This document shows, piece after piece, positions 42,728 through 51,778 of a stretch of 64,000 nucleotides of DNA. The stretch is from Platanthera guangdongensis (lineage: Eukaryota; Streptophyta; Magnoliopsida; Asparagales; Orchidaceae): contig CM077151.1 in NCBI GenBank assembly GCA_039583875.1, forward strand, positions 27,666,390 to 27,730,389, in the 5' to 3' direction. Both the position numbers and the translations under genes were made by a program. Position 1 is the first letter of the stretch. Each line of letters opens with the position of its first letter. The notes beneath the pieces are model-generated. The model had not been told where the DNA came from. It saw nothing but the letters and a program-made list of their open reading frames with translations, and ran no database searches.

Positions 42728-45483
42728 TGTCACAACCCGCATTTTTCTCATTAATAAATAAATCAGAGCACGAGATAACTACGAGCTGTGATGCCACGTC
42801 AAGCAGGGGATAACTGCTGACGCTCAGGCAACACTCTAATCCTTCAAATCATAAGTTAAAATGAATAGAAAACTGATTTTTTTAAATTAATTGGCCGTAT
42901 CCCTCGGCTCAGTGGATCAGATAGTCCACGGTTTGAAAACTATTTTTACACGTAGCGGAAAAATACTTCATTTATGTTTAACATCCTAAAAGAGCGCATA
43001 AGTGTCCTAAGAGGACAACTTACACTATGCAAGACCCTACATTTCAATTTATAATATTTATAAAGAAAACAATCTTTTTACGCATTTGGAAAATAATGAT
43101 TGAGCTTTTATAAAACATGCTGATCATGCAATACATATAGTAGTTTTTTTATAGGTTTTAAAGTAATTAGCCACCTAGCATAAAATATTCCCAGAGAGCA
43201 AGTGAAACTACCACAAAACAGGTAAACTAGCAGTTAAGCAAAAACTTAGTATCACCAAGGAAAATCACCAACGAGCGTCAACAACCTGACACGAACTCAT
43301 TGGCGAGCATGCATGTCTGTACTACTACAAAGCTAAAGAACTACCTCAAACAGGTGAGGAAAACACTGCCACAACGCAGTCCACAAGGGAACTCCTGAAA
43401 TTAGCCGTTCAGCCGGCTACAGACCTGAACCTGAGGCATTCAAAAGAAGAACACCTCAGCAAGAAATAATAAAACAAGAGGCAAAGAAACATCAGATAAT
43501 AATCGAATGAAAAGAGCAGAAAGAAAAAAGGGTTACCAACCCTGCAAGAGAAATGCTGAAAATCTCAGCTAAAGAATCCAAAAAGGGACAAAATGTAAGT
43601 ATAACAATCAGTAGAGTGAGAGAAATGCATCAAGTACTAAAACGTACCAAACTCCGCTCAAGCCTGCGGAGACAAAAAAGAAACCAATATGCATCAAATG
43701 AACAGTATGAAAGGAACTAACAGTCCTAAACTTGTAAATCGTTAGCACTGGCACAAATCTCAAACCTGTGTCGGGGACTAAGAACAGTCACAACCGAACA
43801 ACCAGGTCCATGTGTCTCAAGAGTACTAAAGGGGCCGCCACAGGGTCCACACACATAGAGTTCCAACCTCTTACAGGAACCCAAAATGTCCAAAGGAGGG
43901 AATGGTGGTGGCCACGGCTCGAACTCCCCCGGTACCATACTCTCTCAGAAACTCAGCTACCACATGCTAAGGATCCACGATTCGGCGCCAAAACTAGCCG
44001 ACAACACCACTTAGAAACTACCAAGTTCTACAACCAAAACCCGCCGAAATAGACTTAACCTAAATTCGGCGATACCCGCCGAATTATTTCCCACTACCCG
44101 CCGAATTATTTCCCCCTACCCGCCGAATTCAACTTAAAATAAATTCTGATATCTTCTTAGTTTAGGCCGACTACAAGCCCTAACCTAGGAATATTTCTAA
44201 TCTCACCCATACTACTCCGGTATTCTACGACAAGGAGAGTTAATAAGGCGAAATACAACCCATGGAGGCACGCAAGAGGGGAGAAATCCACTTGCCTCAA
44301 ATCGTTCTTGAAAACGTCCACCCAAAATACTCCACCACGTAGATCCGTCCAAAAAGGGGGCACGCGGAGACGAGATTTACGAAAAAACGGACAACCGGGG
44401 TTAGGGCCGAAAAAATCTATGGCAAAACGGTCACCGAAACGGGAAAAGCTTACCGCGATCTCGAAGCTCTCGCCGAGAGCTTTCCAACGCCGCGATCGGA
44501 TCGAAATTCCGTCCACCGGATCGGCGGTGGCGGCCGCCGGAAGGTTCGCGAACGAGAGGATCCGCACTCGCCTTTTTTTTTTCCGCACAGGAGGGGGGCT
44601 GCTGGTTCGGAGGAAGGAGAAAGGGGGGGGGGGGGTTCTTTTTTTTTATATATAAATACTTAATAATAATAATATTAATAATATTATTATATTTATTATT
44701 AATATAACATAAAGGGGGGGGGCTGCTCGATCGGCGGGAAAGGCAAGGGGGGGGGCTGAATCGGTGAGAATGGTAAACCATTCTCACCGATTCCCTCTCC
44801 CCCCTTTTTTTATTTTTTTTTATTCTTTATATATATAATAATAATAATATTTATAATTATTATAAAATGATATAACATTATATCGTTACAGAGGGCCAAA
44901 CGCACGCCGAATCGAACGAAATTCGCACCGTAGGCGAATGACGACGCTACAAATCCAACGGCGAAGTCGAAATCGAATTCCGACGCACCGTTTTCGAGAT
45001 AATAATTTCTAAAGTTAACGGCGTACGCGAAAACATACAAACTTCAATCGCGCGCCGAGGCTCCGAAAATGCTCGCAACGCGACGAAACTTGACGAGCAA
45101 GTCTAAAATTAGCCGATCTAATTTCCTAATGTAAAATTTTTCACTCCCGACGCAAATCCCAAAATTTGGCCGGTCAAAGCTAACGAACGCAAAACGCGCT
45201 AACGACAAAGTCAGTAACAAAATCCGACGAACAAAACTCGGGCAAATTTCTCCCGAAGCCAAAACACAAACATTCCCCAAGAGGCTCCACCGAGTCACCA
45301 AACAGACTCCGGCTCGCTAGGGAATCTTGCTACCAGGCATCACCAAGTCACGCAGGGAACCTAAAGAGCTAAGAGCACGCTCTAACAACGGCACATGACC
45401 AACACGCGCTAACATAACGCTCTGACGTCATAATACGTCAAATAAGAAATTAAATAAATCACTGGAAAATCGGGGGCGTTACA
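42728..45483 (-). repeat. Tekay 5' LTR
   Basis: Plus-strand reading TGTCACAACCCGCATTTTTC...CGGGGGCGTTACA. It differs from the partner by scattered substitutions and small indels, including poly-G lengths and an AAT repeat near 44660-44690. The hairpin GAATCGGTGAGAATGGT AAA CCATTCTCACCGATTC is complete here (44758-44794). Confidence 0.92.
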
Positions 45484-45510
45484 GTTGCTCAATTGGTGAT
45501 GAGAGTTGAA

Positions 45511-45585
45511 AGAACTCCATAGTTAAGCGTGCTCGGGCTGGAGTAGTACTGGGATGGGTGACCTCCTGGGAAGTCCCCGTAGTGC
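45511..45585 (+). ncRNA. 5S-rRNA-like segment, block A
   Basis: AGAACTCCATAGTTAAGCGT, GCTCGGGCTGGAGTAGTACT, GGGATGGGTGACCTCCTGGG, AAGTCCCCGTAGTGC. It corresponds to the 3' two thirds of plant 5S rRNA with box A, intermediate element and box C recognisable. The first about 40 nt of 5S are absent, so this is not a 5S gene. Confidence 0.75.
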
Positions 45586-46028
45586 GGGCTTGACTATCGA
45601 GTTTACCTCATCAAAGGGAGGCTGTGGCCACCAACAATCCGCCCGTGGAGGGAGAGGGGTTGGGGTGCTTGGGCTGCAGCCCGGTAGCGTCGCCTAGAGC
45701 GGAGCCGTGACGCTGTCACGTTGGATCGGCTAGGGGCGTTACAATAAAAGTGCACTTTTTGTAACGGTCCAGGCCCATCAACATGGGACCCAGCTGGAAC
45801 CGTCGGCCTACCAGGGTCCAGACCCGGGCCCACCACTGGTAGTTAGTCTTTCACATTCAAGCCTGCAGGCCATGCACCCCAACCCCTCTCCAGCCCACCG
45901 GTGGGTTGTTGGTGGTCGCAGCCTCCCTTTGATGAGGTAAACTCGATAGTCAAGCCTGCACTACGGGGACTTCCCAGGAGGTCACCCATCCCAGAATTTC
46001 TGCAGCTCAATTGGTGATGAGAGTTGAA

Positions 46029-46103
46029 AGAACTCCATAGTTAAGCGTGCTCGGGCTGGAGAAATTCTGGGATGGGTGACCTCCTGGGAAGTCCCCGTAG
46101 TGC
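46029..46103 (+). ncRNA. 5S-rRNA-like segment, block C
   Basis: Same as block A, but GAGTAGTACTGGG is replaced by GAGAAATTCTGGG, changing the intermediate element while box A and box C are kept. Confidence 0.7.
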
Positions 46104-46301
46104 AGGCTTGACTATCGAGTTTACCTCATCAAAGGGAGGCTGCGACCACCAACAACCCACCGGTGGGCTGGAGATGGGTTGGGGTGCATGGCCTGCAGGC
46201 TTGAATGTGAAAGGCTAACTACCAGTGGTGGGCCCGGGTCTGGACCCTGGTAGGCCGGCGGTTCCAGCTGGGTCCCATGTTGATGGGCCTGGACCGTTAC
46301 A

Positions 46302-49300
46302 TCACTCATCCCCCACGATCTGATGAAAACCGTCGTCACAATCGCGGCAGGGGACGGGGTCGTGATCAGAGTTCAAAACCCATCACTGCAGTTACTACAG
46401 ATCGCCTACAATGCCTCGAGGACCTTCTCCTTCAGTCACCCTTGCTTCAACAAGCCACCTCTGCCGCTCACAGCCTGTCCGTCGCTCCTGGTACTCCTAT
46501 TGTTTGGCTTTTACCACCTGCGCCTTGGTACTTTGACTCTGGGGCCTCCTGCCGCCTCACCAACGATTCCAACATCCTCACCAATTGTACCTCCAACCCC
46601 ACTCACCCTCAGGTCACCACTGCTGACGGGGTTCTGTCCCCATTATGCAGTCTGGCTCCATCACCCCAAGCTCTGCTGCCTCTGGTCACCTTACCCTCTC
46701 CAACGTCCATCTTGCCCCTAGCCTCCACATGAACCTTATTTATGTTAGTACTTTTTGTGATATTGGTCTCACTGTTTTCTTTTCCTCTTCTGACTGTGTT
46801 GTGCAGGATTCACGGACGGCTCAGAAGATTGGACGGGGCCGTAGGATTGGTGGCCTGTATCAGCTGGAGTACCTTCACATCCCCTCATCATTACCTTCCC
46901 CTTCTGCTCTTTCTGCTATCTCTGATGCCGACTTATGACACAGACGTTTAGGTCACTTGTTCGGTGATCGACTTCGAAGTATTATCCGCTCTGGAGCTTT
47001 GGGTCGTGTTTCATCTTCCCCCCTCTCGGTCTGTACTGGCTGTCGTTTGGCAAAGCACGTGGCTCTACCTTTTTCCAGCAGTGCTTCCCAAACTTCAACC
47101 CCCTTTGATTTAGTGCACTCTGACATTTGGGGCCCTGCCCCCATTGCCTCTCATCCTGGTTATCTTTATTATATCAGCTTTACTGATGACTTCTCTCGTT
47201 GTGTATGGGTATATCTTTTACGTCAACGCTCTGAAATATCCGTTGTGTACCACACGTTCACCACAATGATTCATACTCAATTCGCGCGTCGCATTAATAT
47301 TTTCCGTTCTGACTGCGCTCAGGAGTTCCTCTCCTCCACCATGCGTGACCTCATCCAATCTCACGGCACTCTCCATCAGCAGTCTTGCCCCCACACCCAC
47401 GAACAAAATGGGGTCACCGAACGGAAACATCGTCACATCATCGAAACTGCCCGTGCCCTTCTCCTCTCTGCCTCTGCCCCTTCTTCCCTCTGGGCTGAAG
47501 CAGTTCTTACCGCCGTCCACCTTATCAACATCACTCCCTCCTTGGTGCTCTCCAAGGTCACTCCTTATGAACGAATATACTCTCGCCAACCAACCTACGC
47601 AGCTCTCCGTACGTTTGGGTGTACCTGTTTTGTTCTCCTTCCTAGCACTGAATGCACCAAACTCTCTGCTCGCTCGGCTCGTTGTGTCCACTTGGGTCTC
47701 AGTCCCCACCACAAAGGATATTGTTGCTATGACCCCATGACTCGTCGCATCCGAATTTCACGTCATGTTTCCTTCCTTGAACATGAAATGTTCTTTTTTT
47801 CCTCCCCGCCCCATCCAACGCTTCCCCCACCAACCACTGTTGCTCCGCCACTCACCCTTCCTCTACTGCCCCCTATACCCACCCTCCCCAGAACGCACTT
47901 CGCCCCTCCTGCACCGTTACCCAATAACCCCCCATCCGAGGATTCTCCTTCCCATACAGCTCCCTCTCTCGCTCCTGCCCCCTCTGATACGGCACCATCT
48001 GAAGCTCCGACCGTCTCTCAGCCCGTGGATCCTTCTCCCCCTCGCCGCAACCCTGCTCGTCCTCGACTTCCACCTGCTCGCTACGCCACCGACTCTGCCC
48101 GACATAACCCATCTGCTCTCGCCACGGCTACCTCCTATTCTCCTGCCTTTCAGGCCTTTCTCACTGCTCTCCACTCCCACCGGGAGCCCCAGACATACCG
48201 AGAGGCAATTGCACATCCCGAATGGCAGCGTGCCATGACAGTCGAACTCCAAGCTTTCCACAGAACCCATACATGGGACCTCGTCCCCTGTCCTCCTGGT
48301 CTCACTCCTGTCAGCTGCAAATGGATATTAGAGATCAAGACTCGGTCGGACGGGTCTATTGATCGCCACAAAGCCCTCTTAGTTGCTCGTGGGTTTTCTC
48401 AGGAGCATGACATCGACTACGATGAAACTTTTGCACCGGTTGCCCCAATGACAATCGTTCGCACACTTCTTGCCATTGTTGCAGCTCGCAACTGGCCATT
48501 ACATCAGATGGACGTCACTAATGCATTTCTTCATGGTGATCTTACAGAGGTGGTGTATATGACTCCTCCACCAGGTCTCTCTGTTTCCGCCGGCCACGTC
48601 TGTCATCTCCGTAGGGCCCTCTATGGTCTCAAGCAGGTCCCTCGTGCTTGGTTTGAGCGCTTCCGTCTGGCTGTTCTCAAGACTGGGTTCATTGAAAGAC
48701 AGACTGATCATGCCCTGTTCACTCGAACTTCTCCTCAGGGTTGTGTCATCCTCCTCCTTTATGTTGATGATATGATTCTCGCTGGGGATGATCATGCCAC
48801 CATTACCTTTCTTCAACAGCACCTCTGCCGTCAGTTTGAAATGAAGGACATGGGGCCCCTCCGCTATTTCCTTGGGCTGGAAATCTCCCGATCCAGGCGC
48901 GGCATCTTGGTTTTCCAACAGAAGTACATCTCGGATATCCTCTTTGTTGCTGCTCTCACTGACACCCGGACAGTTGATACTCCGATCGAGCTAAATCTGA
49001 AACTCCTCCCCACTGACGGAGAACCTCTTTCGGATGTCTCCCGCTATCGACGTCTCGTCGGGATGATAGTCTATCTTACTATGACTAGGCCTGACATTGC
49101 CTATGCTGTTAGTTTTGTCAGCCAGTTTGTCCATGCTCCTCGCTCAGTTCACTACGCCGTCGTACTCCGGATTCTTCGCTACATGCGCATCTCCGTCAAC
49201 CGGTCATTATTTCTCTCTGCCACTTCTACACACCCTTCGAGCATTCTCAGACGCTGACTGGGCGGGGGATGTTATAACCCGTCGCTCTACTACTGGCTTC

Positions 49301-49705
49301 TGTATCTTCTTCGGTGATTCTCTTATATCCTGGCGTAGCAAGAAACATGACTCCATTGTGCGCTCCAGCACTGAAGCCGAGTATCGTGCCATGGCTTCCA
49401 CTACTGCTGAGATAGTTTGGCTTCGTCGTCTTCTCTGCGATCTTGGTGTATCGATTGTCGGGCTCACTCCCTTATTCTGTGATAATCGAAGTGATATACA
49501 AATTGCCTTCAATCCTGTGTTTCATGAACAAACGAAACACATTGAAATTGATTGTCACTTCACTCGCCAAGAGTTCCTCGCCAACACCATTTCTCTGCCA
49601 TTTGTTGCCTCTGAAGATCAAATAGCGAACTTCCTCACCAAGTCGCTCACATCTGCTAGATTCCGATATCTCATTGGCAAACTCTCGGTTCATGATCCAC
49701 CGTGA
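46302..49705 (+). pseudogene. copia-3 pol (protease, integrase, RT, RNase H), broken
   Basis: It resumes gag after TCACT, then protease WYFDSGASCRLTND (about 46528). A frame change falls near 46700. TGA at 46936-46938 replaces the Trp of the pre-integrase WHRRLGH motif. Integrase has VCTGCRLAKH, FTDDFSRCVWVYLL and EQNGVTERKHRH. RT has NAFLHGDLTEVVYM, ALYGLKQVPRAWF and LLYVDDMILAG (about 48760). A frame change near 49240 leads to RNase H FSDADWAGD, SSTEAEYRAM and VHDPP at the end. Confidence 0.9.
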
Positions 49706-49718
49706 GTTTGAGGGGAGA

Positions 49719-49881
49719 TGTTAATATATAGCCCATTGTAAAGCCCATTTATGAGCCCATGTTGGTTTTTAGTTTAATCCCACATTGTAGATTTGGGATT
49801 CCTCTTCTCTTCTCTCCCTATATATTTGTACTCATACCATTGTTTATACCTAATGAATAGAAGACCTCTGTCATTCTAACA
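49719..49881 (+). repeat. copia-3 3' LTR
   Basis: TGTTAATATATAGCCCATTG...CTGTCATTCTAACA, preceded by TTTGAGGGGAGA. About five substitutions from the 5' LTR. Confidence 0.9.
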
Positions 49882-50465
49882 ATGTTTAAGCCAGCATGCA
49901 GTAAACAACACAAAAAAAATTATGAGATGGGAGAGCGCTTGAGAATTTTCACCAAATTATATATACAATTTTAGAAGAAAGTTACATCAAAGGAAAACTA
50001 CAAAGTGAGGCCTCAAGACTTGCTCAAAATTTTTTGGATGATCCCAAATGAGAGAAACCTTGCCTTTTTACCTTTTTTTATGCCCCTCTGAGACTCTTTC
50101 CCTCCAAAATATGAAAGGGTCTAGAATTTTCTATAGATAAGATAAATCCACAAGCTTTTTCTATTTCCCACATTTTTTCTTATGTCTATGCACAAGACTC
50201 TTTAACCACCCACAATATTCCACAAGCACCGCTAGAATACTATACAACATTCTTAAACTATCTAGAATACTCATTATTATGCTACATTATAACAATCCAG
50301 AACATTTTAAAAGACTCTAGAGTTCTCTACATGGTTCTAGAATTCTCCATCCTTTATAATATTATAAAGCCTTGTGGACTGGTGCTGAAATTTGGTGTTT
50401 CTATTTTTTGCATCACAAAATAACAAAAAATTGGATAGAAACTATCCCAAATTTAAGATACATAC
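49882..50465 (-). other. LRR gene intron 2, 5' part
   Basis: AT-rich. Contains repeated TCTAGAATTCTC/ACTCTAGAG words (50120-50350) but no identifiable element. Confidence 0.5.
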
Positions 50466-51206
50466 CAATGTAGTTTCCAGAAAGATTGACAGATCTCAGG
50501 CTGACAAAAGCTGAAATAGAAGGAATGGCCTTCAATCCAAGACTAGAGATATGAGCTACTGATGAGAATGAATTTAAGGATTGGATAAAATCATTAGCTT
50601 CCGCCGCCTCATCCGTAGCGGAATAATCAGTGCAAGACGACTCTCCGCTGTCCAAGCAATGCAGGCCGGCGGTTTGTTCGTCTTCCATTTCATCATGTTG
50701 TTCTTCGGCATCAACAGGAAAGAATGAGGAATCATCAAGGCTATCCACCCAAGCACTGACTCTATCCATATGGGAACACTGTAAAGAGAATGCAGCCCAT
50801 TGCTTCTCAGACTCTAATGGTTTGTTCTTCTTCTTGTCAAGCATCCGGGCAAGTTCATGTGTATCAGACAAACAGTCATCCCTTTGACTTTGAGCCCTGA
50901 AAACTGAGACAAGTCTTTGAGAATTTCTACCCTTGGAGATTCAAGGCAGAATAATCTCTCTTCATCGATCTAGTCTCATCATGCTCACCATGATTCCCCT
51001 CCTCATAAGCCTCCGGCACAATAGATTCAGCACTTCCCAAGCTATTGTCAATTAGTTTCTCTAGAGGGAACTGATTTTGAGAGAATTAAACTGTGTTGTT
51101 TGAGGCTGTTGTCAGTAGAAGAGTTGACAACATCAGTAATGGGCTTTGTTGGTGCTTTCGATTTGCTGCTTCTCTGATTACTACCATTCGAAGATCTGGA
51201 AAATCC
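50466..51206 (-). pseudogene. LRR gene exon 2, with two frame breaks
   Basis: It opens GFSRSSNGSNQRSSKSK. Near 51056 the frame runs into TGA while an adjacent frame continues with KLIDNSLGSAESIVPEAYEE. Near 50930 a TAG stops that frame and a third continues into DCLSDTHELARMLDKKKNK and the acidic linker. The end is SSVAHISSLGLKAIPSI and SAFVSLRSVNLSGNYI, the first LRR, before donor GTATGT. The distance from exon start to the final frame is off by two, as two indels would give. A 34 bp intron would also reconcile one break but is too short. Confidence 0.65.
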
Positions 51207-51287
51207 CTGGAGAAAAAAAAGGATCAGAAGAAAGCCAGCTAATAAAAGGTTGAAGTCGATAAAATCAAAAGCATAGTTGTTGCTCAC

Positions 51288-51341
51288 CTTGGATTTCTTC
51301 GAATCTACCTTCAATGGAGAGAAGCACATAAAACTTGCCAT
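51288..51341 (-). pseudogene. LRR gene exon 1
   Basis: 18 codons, MASFMCFSPLKVDSKKSK, ending AAATCCAAG|GTGAGC. It is followed by an 81 bp intron ending TTTTTTTTCTCCAG. The Cys-containing N-terminus with a basic stretch is usual for the plant family as I recall it. Confidence 0.65.
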
Positions 51342-51517
51342 CCAGTGATGTTTGCAGGGAAGATGTTGAAGAGTGACAAGCCACAATACAAATTTGGGTC
51401 TCCCACCAAATCTACATAGAAAGCCTAAATCTCTCCTGATCGCGAACCCTAAGTAATAAACTAACATCAAATTTGAAAAAAATCTATATACAAAAAGGGG
51501 TTTCTTTACGAAATGCA

Positions 51518-51778
51518 TGATGGAAAAATAGAAATGGAAAAAGGAAATGGTCTTTCTCATTCATTAGTTTCTAACACATTTGAATGCAGATACATGCCGG
51601 CTTAAATAGGAAAAACAGATTGGAGATTACAACAAGTCATAAAGACTGGGAATGTTTCATCTTTAAATGCGTTTGCTTCGGCTTCTCTGGTGAGTAACTG
51701 CGGCTTTAATCCATCTCTAAATGCTGATGCTTTGACTTCCTTGGTATGTTAACTGTTTCTGCATTAATATCTTCAACA
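51518..51778 (-). repeat. copia-4 3' LTR
   Basis: Plus-strand reading TGATGGAAAAATAG...ATCTTCAACA. The polyprotein stop codon (51706) lies inside it. Confidence 0.93.

Larger units (their letters stand above)
34524..45483 (-). mobile_element. Ty3/gypsy chromovirus (Tekay/Del type) nested in copia-3; TSD TCACT
   Basis: LTRs 34524-37263 and 42728-45483 (about 2.75 kb). The primer site TTGGTATCAGAGGGAGG reads on the minus strand at about 42710-42726, and the purine tract TAGGGGGAGTGAC is next to 37263. TCACT at 34519-34523 pairs with 46302-46306; the right copy is pushed 818 bp away by a further insertion. Gag, protease, RT, RNase H, integrase and a C-terminal chromodomain-like region are present in this order, which with large LTRs marks the Tekay/Del clade. 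Confidence 0.9.
45484..46301. repeat. 5S-rRNA-derived (Cassandra-like) cluster with large inverted repeat
   Basis: Three related blocks: A (45484-45743, 5S on plus), B (45760-46000, inverted) and C (46001-46301, 5S on plus). B is the reverse complement of the last 241 bp of C (46061-46301), with a 60 bp spacer. C has TG...CA ends (TGCAGCTC...CCGTTACA) and a size typical of Cassandra TRIM LTRs, which carry 5S sequences. GTTACA precedes the cluster (Tekay LTR end) and ends it, then the Tekay TSD TCACT follows. Confidence 0.75.
32901..49881 (+). mobile_element. Ty1/copia retrotransposon with 163 bp LTRs (copia-3), split by a nested gypsy; TSD ATGTT
   Basis: LTRs 32901-33063 and 49719-49881. ATGTT at 32896-32900 and 49882-49886. 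TGGTATCAGAGCC follows the 5' LTR directly and GAGGGGAGA precedes the 3' LTR. The internal part is interrupted from 34524 to 46301. The LTRs differ at about five positions in 163, so it is older than copia-1 and copia-4. It lies in intron 2 of the LRR gene, antisense. Confidence 0.93.
19324..51341 (-). pseudogene. Leucine-rich-repeat protein gene (SDS22 / outer-arm dynein LC1-like), disrupted
   Basis: Exons were assembled by splice sites and phases on the minus strand. Exon 1 is 51288-51341 (MASFMCFSPLKVDSKKSK). Exon 2 is 50466-51206, with a Ser-rich linker and the first LRR. Exon 3 is 32475-32621. Exon 4 runs 31364 to 19324, interrupted by two copia elements. The exon 2/3 join gives NYIDRITPGFLP and the exon 3/4 join gives SRIGHGLSSCTLIKELYLAG. 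The SDS22-type repeats (LHTLDLSRNKI, LKILNLSHNRI, KELYLAGNKI, LTVLDLSFNRM) run unbroken across the joins. Plant relatives are annotated as LRR or dynein-light-chain-like proteins of uncertain role. Lesions are two frame breaks in exon 2 and two 5-6 kb insertions in exon 4. Some transcription is still possible. Confidence 0.8.

Noticed and set aside
45511..45585. 5S rRNA gene
   Set aside because: The first about 40 nt of 5S are missing, several mismatches are present, and it sits in a dispersed LTR-like repeat rather than a tandem rDNA array.
45484..46296. Simple 5 bp TSD (TTACA) insertion of one element at the Tekay LTR end
   Set aside because: TTACA flanks the cluster, but it is also the natural LTR end of both Tekay and the 5S blocks, so it cannot be taken as proof of a TSD.
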